Assembly (NCBI GenBank): GCA_017559685.1
Contig: JAFYQY010000065.1
Location: forward strand, 1 to 8,766
DNA from: Alistipes sp.
GTDB taxonomy: Bacteria; Bacteroidota; Bacteroidia; Bacteroidales; Rikenellaceae
Length of the DNA: 8,766 nucleotides
Direction: 5' to 3'
Shown here one piece after another: positions 5,363 to 8,766 of this stretch. The position numbers and the translations under genes were made by a program. Below the pieces are notes generated by a model, which saw only the letters and a program-made list of their open reading frames with translations, was not told where the DNA came from and made no database searches. The first letter of the stretch is position 1. Each line of letters opens with the position of its first letter.

Positions 5363-6751
5363 TTACAGTCCGCAGATCTCCTGAATCTCGGCGATGAACT
5401 TCTGTGCAACCTCGTCAGCAAACTCCTGCGACTTAGCCTCCACATAGATGCGGATGATAGGCTCGGTGTTCGACTTGCGGAGGTGTACCCAGTGCTCAGC
5501 AAAGTCAATCTTTACACCGTCGATATCGTTTACGCGCTCGTGAGCGTAGCGCTCCTTAACGGTAGCCAAAACCTTATCTACGTCGATTGCTGGAGTGAGC
5601 TCAATCTTGTTCTTCGATGCGTAGTAAGCAGGGTACTTCTTGCGCAACTCGGTCATAGGGATGTCCAACTCAGCCAAGTAGGTCAAGAAGAGTGCCACAC
5701 CAACGAGTGCATCACGACCGTAGTGCAACTCAGGGTAGATAACTCCACCGTTGCCCTCGCCACCGATAACTGCGCCAACCTCCTTCATCTTGGTTACGAC
5801 GTTCACCTCGCCTACAGCCGATGCTGCATACTCGCCACCGTGAGCCTTTGTGATGTCGCTCAAAGCACGTGACGACGAGAGATTCGAACAGGTGTTGCCC
5901 TTTGTGTGTGCAAGAATGTAGTCAGCAACAGCCACCAAAGTGTACTCCTCGCCGAACATTGTACCATCCTCGTTTACGAGTGCCAAGCGGTCTACGTCTG
6001 GGTCAACCACAACGCCCAAATCTGCACCCTCCTTAACGATAACCTCCGAGATCTCGGTGAGGTTCTGTGGGAGTGGCTCAGGGTTGTGTGCAAAGTGGCC
6101 GTTAGGCTCGCAGTTGAGCTTCACAACCTCGCAACCGAGCTTCTCCAAGAGTGCGGGGATAACAACACCGCCAATAGAGTTTACGGCGTCTACAACAACC
6201 TTGAACTTGCGTGCCTTAACCTTCTCTACATCAACGAGATTGAGTGCAAGCACCTGGTCGATGTGTGTAGGGTTGAAGTCCTCACGCAAAATCACCTTTC
6301 CGATGGTGTCTACATCTGGGAAGAGGAAGTCCTCCTGCTCGGCCAATGCGAGTACCTGCTCGCCCTCTTTAGCATTCAAGAATTCGCCCTTCTCGTTGAG
6401 AAGCTTGAGCGCATTCCACTGCTTAGGATTGTGCGATGCAGTGATGATGATACCGCCGTCAGCCTTGTGGGTGATTACCGCCATTTCGGTACCTGGAGTT
6501 GTGCAGAGACCTACGTTGATAACGTCGGCACCACAACCGAGTAAAGTACCCTCGATGATGTCGTTAACCATCTCGCCCGAGATGCGAGCGTCACGACCAA
6601 CAACGATTTTCAATCGTTTGGCTTCGTTCTTGCTTGCGATGAAGCGAGTGTAAGCAATAGTGAACTTTACGATGTCGATTGGGGTGAGGTTTGTACCAAC
6701 TTCGCCACCAATGGTACCACGAATACCCGAGATAGATTTGATGAGTGTCAT
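5363..6751 (-). CDS. glmM: Phosphoglucosamine mutase-type phosphohexomutase
   Basis: 462 residues, full length for the Bacteroidetes enzyme. The four active-site loops are in order: phosphoserine loop TASHNPKQWNALKL (S106), magnesium loop DPDVDR (D250, D252, D254), sugar-recognition loop GGEGNGG (330-336), and phosphate-binding RKSNTEP (425-431). The opening MTLIKSISGIRGTIGG is typical of Bacteroidetes proteins annotated GlmM. The expected reaction is glucosamine-6-phosphate to glucosamine-1-phosphate, feeding UDP-GlcNAc for peptidoglycan and lipopolysaccharide. The enzyme is cytoplasmic and uses a phosphoserine intermediate. Phosphomannomutase/phosphoglucomutase activity in this alpha-D-phosphohexomutase family cannot be excluded by sequence. 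The start is supported by the conserved N-terminus and by a promoter about 55 bp upstream. Confidence 0.92.
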   Translation of the reverse strand: MTLIKSISGIRGTIGGEVGTNLTPIDIVKFTIAYTRFIASKNEAKRLKIVVGRDARISGEMVNDIIEGTLLGCGADVINVGLCTTPGTEMAVITHKADGGIIITASHNPKQWNALKLLNEKGEFLNAKEGEQVLALAEQEDFLFPDVDTIGKVILREDFNPTHIDQVLALNLVDVEKVKARKFKVVVDAVNSIGGVVIPALLEKLGCEVVKLNCEPNGHFAHNPEPLPQNLTEISEVIVKEGADLGVVVDPDVDRLALVNEDGTMFGEEYTLVAVADYILAHTKGNTCSNLSSSRALSDITKAHGGEYAASAVGEVNVVTKMKEVGAVIGGEGNGGVIYPELHYGRDALVGVALFLTYLAELDIPMTELRKKYPAYYASKNKIELTPAIDVDKVLATVKERYAHERVNDIDGVKIDFAEHWVHLRKSNTEPIIRIYVEAKSQEFADEVAQKFIAEIQEICGL

Positions 6752-6793
6752 AGGTAGTAGTTTTTATTTTTAATAAAAAAGTTTTGGTTTTCC

Positions 6794-6824
6794 TTTGAAA
6801 ATCGTTGTAAATATACTATTTTTA
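6794..6824 (+). promoter_or_regulatory. Putative promoter of the nucleoside phosphorylase gene
   Basis: TTTG at 6794-6797, a 19-bp spacer, and TATTTTTA at 6817-6824 (TAnnTTTG with the final G replaced by A). Transcription would begin near 6831, about 25 nt before the first ATG. It overlaps the opposite-strand promoter of the mutase gene over 6808-6824. Confidence 0.5.
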
Positions 6825-6838
6825 CACAAAATATCCAA
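6808..6838 (-). promoter_or_regulatory. Putative promoter of the glmM-like gene
   Basis: On the minus strand TTG (plus 6836-6838), a 20-bp spacer, and TATATTTA (plus 6808-6815) match the Bacteroidetes -33/-7 pattern with one mismatch at the last -7 base. The leader would be about 50 nt and A/T-rich. Confidence 0.55.
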
Positions 6839-6855
6839 GACTATAACTGATAAAT

Positions 6856-7749
6856 ATGAAAAATATGAGCGAAAAAAGAGTAATTCCTGCATCGGAACTT
6901 ATTATCAATGAGGATGGTTCAATCTTTCACTTGCACCTTTTGCCCGAGCAAATTTCGGATATCGTGATGTTGGTTGGCGACCCTGCACGTGTGGATGTAA
7001 TTGCATCGTATTTCGATAATATCGAATGTGAGGTTGAGAGCCGAGAGTTCAAGACTATCACGGGTACATACAAGGGACGTCGTATGACTGCGCTCTCGAC
7101 AGGTATCGGTACCGACAATATCGATATCGTGGTTACCGAGCTTGACGCTTTGGCGAATATCGACTTCGCAACCCGTCAGGTTAAGGATGAGTTCAAGCAA
7201 CTCACTCTGCTTCGTCTCGGCACTTCGGGCGCATTGCAGGAGGATATCAAGGTGGGTGAGCGTGTATTCTCTCGCACATCGGTGGGCTTCGACGGCTTGT
7301 TGAACTACTACGCAGGTCGAAACGACGTGTGCGACCTCGCTATCGAGAAGGCTTTTGTTGAGCACACAGGCTGGAACCCACAGCTTACAGCTCCATATTT
7401 CATCGATGCTGACGAGTCGTTGTTCGAGCACTTCAAGGATGTTACCCGTGAGGGTATCACAATCGCTGCACCGGGCTTCTACGCTCCGCAGGGACGTTGG
7501 GTGCGCTTGCAACCGCAGGATATCCACTTGAACGAGAAGATTGAGTCGTTCCGCTTTGGCGAGCGTCGCATCACCAACTTCGAGATGGAGTCGTCGGCAT
7601 TGGCAGGTTTGGCAGCATTGATGGGTCACAAGGCGGGTACCGTCTGCACTATCATCGCACAGCGTATTGCGAAGGATGCTTGCACCGACTACAAGCCATT
7701 CGTTCGCTTGATGATCGAGGAGGCACTCGAGAAGCTTGCTGAGCTCTAA
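6856..7749 (+). CDS. udp: Nucleoside phosphorylase, uridine phosphorylase-like (NP-I family)
   Basis: 297 residues. NP-I motifs run in order: GDPARV (41-46), phosphate-binding; GIGTDNIDIVVTEL (83-96); RLGTSG (120-125), the phosphate/ribose loop; and NFEMESSA (241-248), the ribose-binding Glu-Met-Glu region. FYAPQGRW (208-215) resembles the uracil-recognising Gln-Gly-Arg of uridine phosphorylases, which favours uridine over purine nucleosides. The expected reaction is uridine plus phosphate to uracil plus ribose-1-phosphate, in cytoplasmic pyrimidine salvage. A second ATG nine bases in (MSEKR) is an equally possible start. It diverges from the mutase gene across 104 bp. The stop codon is followed after one base by a cggaaaa repeat. 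Family confident; substrate probable. Confidence 0.9.
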   Translation: MKNMSEKRVIPASELIINEDGSIFHLHLLPEQISDIVMLVGDPARVDVIASYFDNIECEVESREFKTITGTYKGRRMTALSTGIGTDNIDIVVTELDALANIDFATRQVKDEFKQLTLLRLGTSGALQEDIKVGERVFSRTSVGFDGLLNYYAGRNDVCDLAIEKAFVEHTGWNPQLTAPYFIDADESLFEHFKDVTREGITIAAPGFYAPQGRWVRLQPQDIHLNEKIESFRFGERRITNFEMESSALAGLAALMGHKAGTVCTIIAQRIAKDACTDYKPFVRLMIEEALEKLAEL

Positions 7750-7750
7750 A

Positions 7751-7776
7751 CGGAAAACGGAAAACGGAAAACGGAA
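7751..7776. repeat. cggaaaa heptamer array, first block (family D)
   Basis: Three exact cggaaaa units plus a partial fourth start one base after the phosphorylase stop codon. The same heptamer returns at 7860. Confidence 0.9.
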
Positions 7777-7859
7777 CCGACGCAGCGGAGCGAGAGCAGA
7801 GGGTGCTTGCACACTTTGCCGAGCCGCAAGGAGGAAAAGCCTGCGAAGCAGGATTAAAG
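7777..7859. other. Non-repeat spacer with short palindromes between heptamer blocks
   Basis: About 80 bp of G/C-richer sequence with no gene signal. It holds GTGC-tt-GCAC (7803-7812) and CCTGC-gaa-GCAGG (7840-7852). The second has the same stem-and-3-nt-centre build as the palindromes inside family B. Neither is followed by a T-run, so a terminator call is not supported. Confidence 0.6.
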
Positions 7860-7901
7860 CGGAAAGCGGAAAACGGAAAGCGGAAAGCGGAAAGCGGAAA
7901 A
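7860..7901. repeat. cggaaag/cggaaaa heptamer array, second block (family D)
   Basis: Six tandem 7-bp units from 7860 to 7901, alternating cggaaag and cggaaaa, then a short T-run (7903-7909). Seven base pairs is not a multiple of three, so the array cannot encode a repeated peptide of fixed unit. Confidence 0.92.
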
Positions 7902-7932
7902 CTTTTTTTGAGTTAGTAGTTAGTAGTTTTTT

Positions 7933-7983
7933 CTCTAACGGCTCTAACGCCCCTAACGGCCCTAACGCCCCTAACGCCCCTAA
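7933..7983. repeat. cccctaacg 9-bp array (family C, third copy) before dnaN
   Basis: Five full 9-bp units (ctctaacgg, ctctaacgc, ccctaacgg, ccctaacgc twice) plus a partial. It shares ctaacggctctaacgcc with the left flank of the dipeptidase gene, 4.3 kb away. As in the right flank of that gene, the C-rich strand reads towards the downstream start codon. It is followed by an A-rich stretch (7983-8034) and then the dnaN ATG. Confidence 0.92.
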
Positions 7984-8034
7984 AAAACAGAAACAAATAA
8001 ACAAAAGTACAAACAATAAAAACAAACAGAAATT

Positions 8035-8766
8035 ATGAAATTTACAGTATCAAGTTCAGCGCTGTTGTCGCTTTTGGCAACAACCGGTAAGGTTATCAAC
8101 AGCAAAAACACACTTCCTATTCTCGACTACTTCTTGATGGAGTTGAGTGGCAGTGAGTTGAAGGTTACAACTTCGGACCTCGAGACAACACTCGTAGGTA
8201 CTATCAAGGTGGACAATGTTGAGCGTGAGGGTACAGTGGCTGCACCTGCAAAGTTGATGCTCGACGTATTGAAGGAGTGCTCGGAGATGCCTCTCACCCT
8301 CGATGTTAACGCCGACAACTGGGAGATTTGCATCTCGTGGAACAGCGGTCACTCGTCGGTTCCAGGTGCAAACCCTGTAAGCTACCCACAGACACACGAG
8401 CTTTCGGCAGAGAAGACCTCTGTATCGCTCGATGTTGACGTTTTGGTTAACGGTATCAACAAGACTATCTTCGCTACAGGCGACGACGATTTGCGCCCAG
8501 TGATGAATGGTGTATACTTCAACTTCAACGAGAACGAGCTCACTTGTGTAGCAACCGACTCTCACAAGTTGGTTAAGCACACTATCGAGTGCGAGTGCGG
8601 TGTGAAGGCTGCGTTTATCCTTCCTAAGAAGCCTGCAAACCTCTTGAAGAACATCCTCTTGAAGGAGGAGGGCGAGGTTAAGATGACCTTCGACCAGAAG
8701 AACGTTGTATTCGAGTTGTCGAATAGCACCTTGGTTTGCCGTCTTATCGAGGGCGCATACCCTAAC
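8035..8766 (+). CDS. dnaN: DNA polymerase III beta sliding clamp, N-terminal part (cut by window edge)
   Basis: 244 codons from the ATG at 8035 to the right edge; the full clamp is near 370 residues. Domain 1 (about 1-120) shows MKFTVSSSALL, KNTLPILDYFLMEL and LKVTTSDLETTL. Domain 2 (about 128-244) shows FATGDDDLRPVMNGVYF, VATDSHKLV and the clamp signature LVCRLIEGAYPN at the cut end. DnaN forms a ring dimer around DNA that tethers DNA polymerase III and recruits repair factors. The leader before the ATG is A-rich with no Shine-Dalgarno sequence. A weak candidate -7 (TAGTTTTT, 7924-7931) lies just before the 9-bp array, which would put the array in the mRNA leader. dnaA is not in the window. 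Confidence 0.97.
   Translation, partial: MKFTVSSSALLSLLATTGKVINSKNTLPILDYFLMELSGSELKVTTSDLETTLVGTIKVDNVEREGTVAAPAKLMLDVLKECSEMPLTLDVNADNWEICISWNSGHSSVPGANPVSYPQTHELSAEKTSVSLDVDVLVNGINKTIFATGDDDLRPVMNGVYFNFNENELTCVATDSHKLVKHTIECECGVKAAFILPKKPANLLKNILLKEEGEVKMTFDQKNVVFELSNSTLVCRLIEGAYPN

Noticed and set aside
7840..7852. Terminator hairpin after the phosphorylase gene
   Set aside because: The CCTGC-gaa-GCAGG stem is only 5 bp and is not followed by a T-run; it fits the palindrome set of the repeat arrays better.
6919..8025. 368-codon minus-strand open frame across phosphorylase and repeats
   Set aside because: Antisense to a clear nucleoside phosphorylase; its N-terminal Gly-Ala-Leu repeat is simply the 9-bp array translated.
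7736..8038. 100-codon plus-strand open frame between phosphorylase and dnaN
   Set aside because: It overlaps the end of the phosphorylase gene and translates heptamer and 9-bp repeats; there is no independent start signal or domain.

Overview
The window looks like chromosomal DNA of a Bacteroidales bacterium, possibly Alistipes/Rikenellaceae. Three things point there: a SusC/RagA-type outer-membrane transporter, promoters with the Bacteroidetes -33 TTG/TTTG and -7 TAnnTTTG pattern, and A/T-rich start regions without clear Shine-Dalgarno sequences. The genus is an inference from gene style and from heavy use of TCG, CTC and GAG codons; no 16S or other marker is present.

Layout, left to right: (1) 1-1524, minus: N-terminal 508 residues of a SusC/RagA TonB-linked receptor, cut by the left edge. 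(2) 1525-2180: no gene; SusC leader and promoter, an aatggca/tgccatt inverted-repeat array, a gttac/gtaac array, and a well-formed promoter with a perfect inverted repeat over its -33 box. (3) 2181-3338, plus: an orphan RecA-fold AAA_25/RepA-like ATPase with a variant Walker A and codon use unlike its neighbours. (4) 3339-5362: an M20 metallodipeptidase (3682-5046, minus) whose two flanks carry the same three repeat families in mirror order. (5) 5363-6751, minus: GlmM-type phosphoglucosamine/phosphohexose mutase. (6) 6752-6855: compact divergent promoter region with overlapping promoters. (7) 6856-7749, plus: uridine-phosphorylase-like nucleoside phosphorylase. (8) 7750-8034: heptamer and 9-bp repeats. 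(9) 8035-8766, plus: DnaN sliding clamp, cut by the right edge.

The genes are mostly housekeeping or nutrient functions: polymer import, dipeptide hydrolysis, amino-sugar phosphate metabolism, pyrimidine salvage and replication. glmM and the dipeptidase gene may be co-transcribed, because no promoter is visible between them. The ATPase is the one gene that looks foreign.

The most unusual content is the intergenic DNA. At least five short tandem-repeat families (periods of about 7, 8, 9 and 10 bp, plus the aatggca set) fill nearly all the larger gaps; several arrays are broken by short perfect palindromes with 3-4 nt centres. Around the dipeptidase gene the families form a nested inverted repeat of about 260-330 bp per side. 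The 9-bp family runs directly into the dipeptidase stop codon and places a TAG every 9 nt in its reading frame. What these repeats do cannot be decided from this window.
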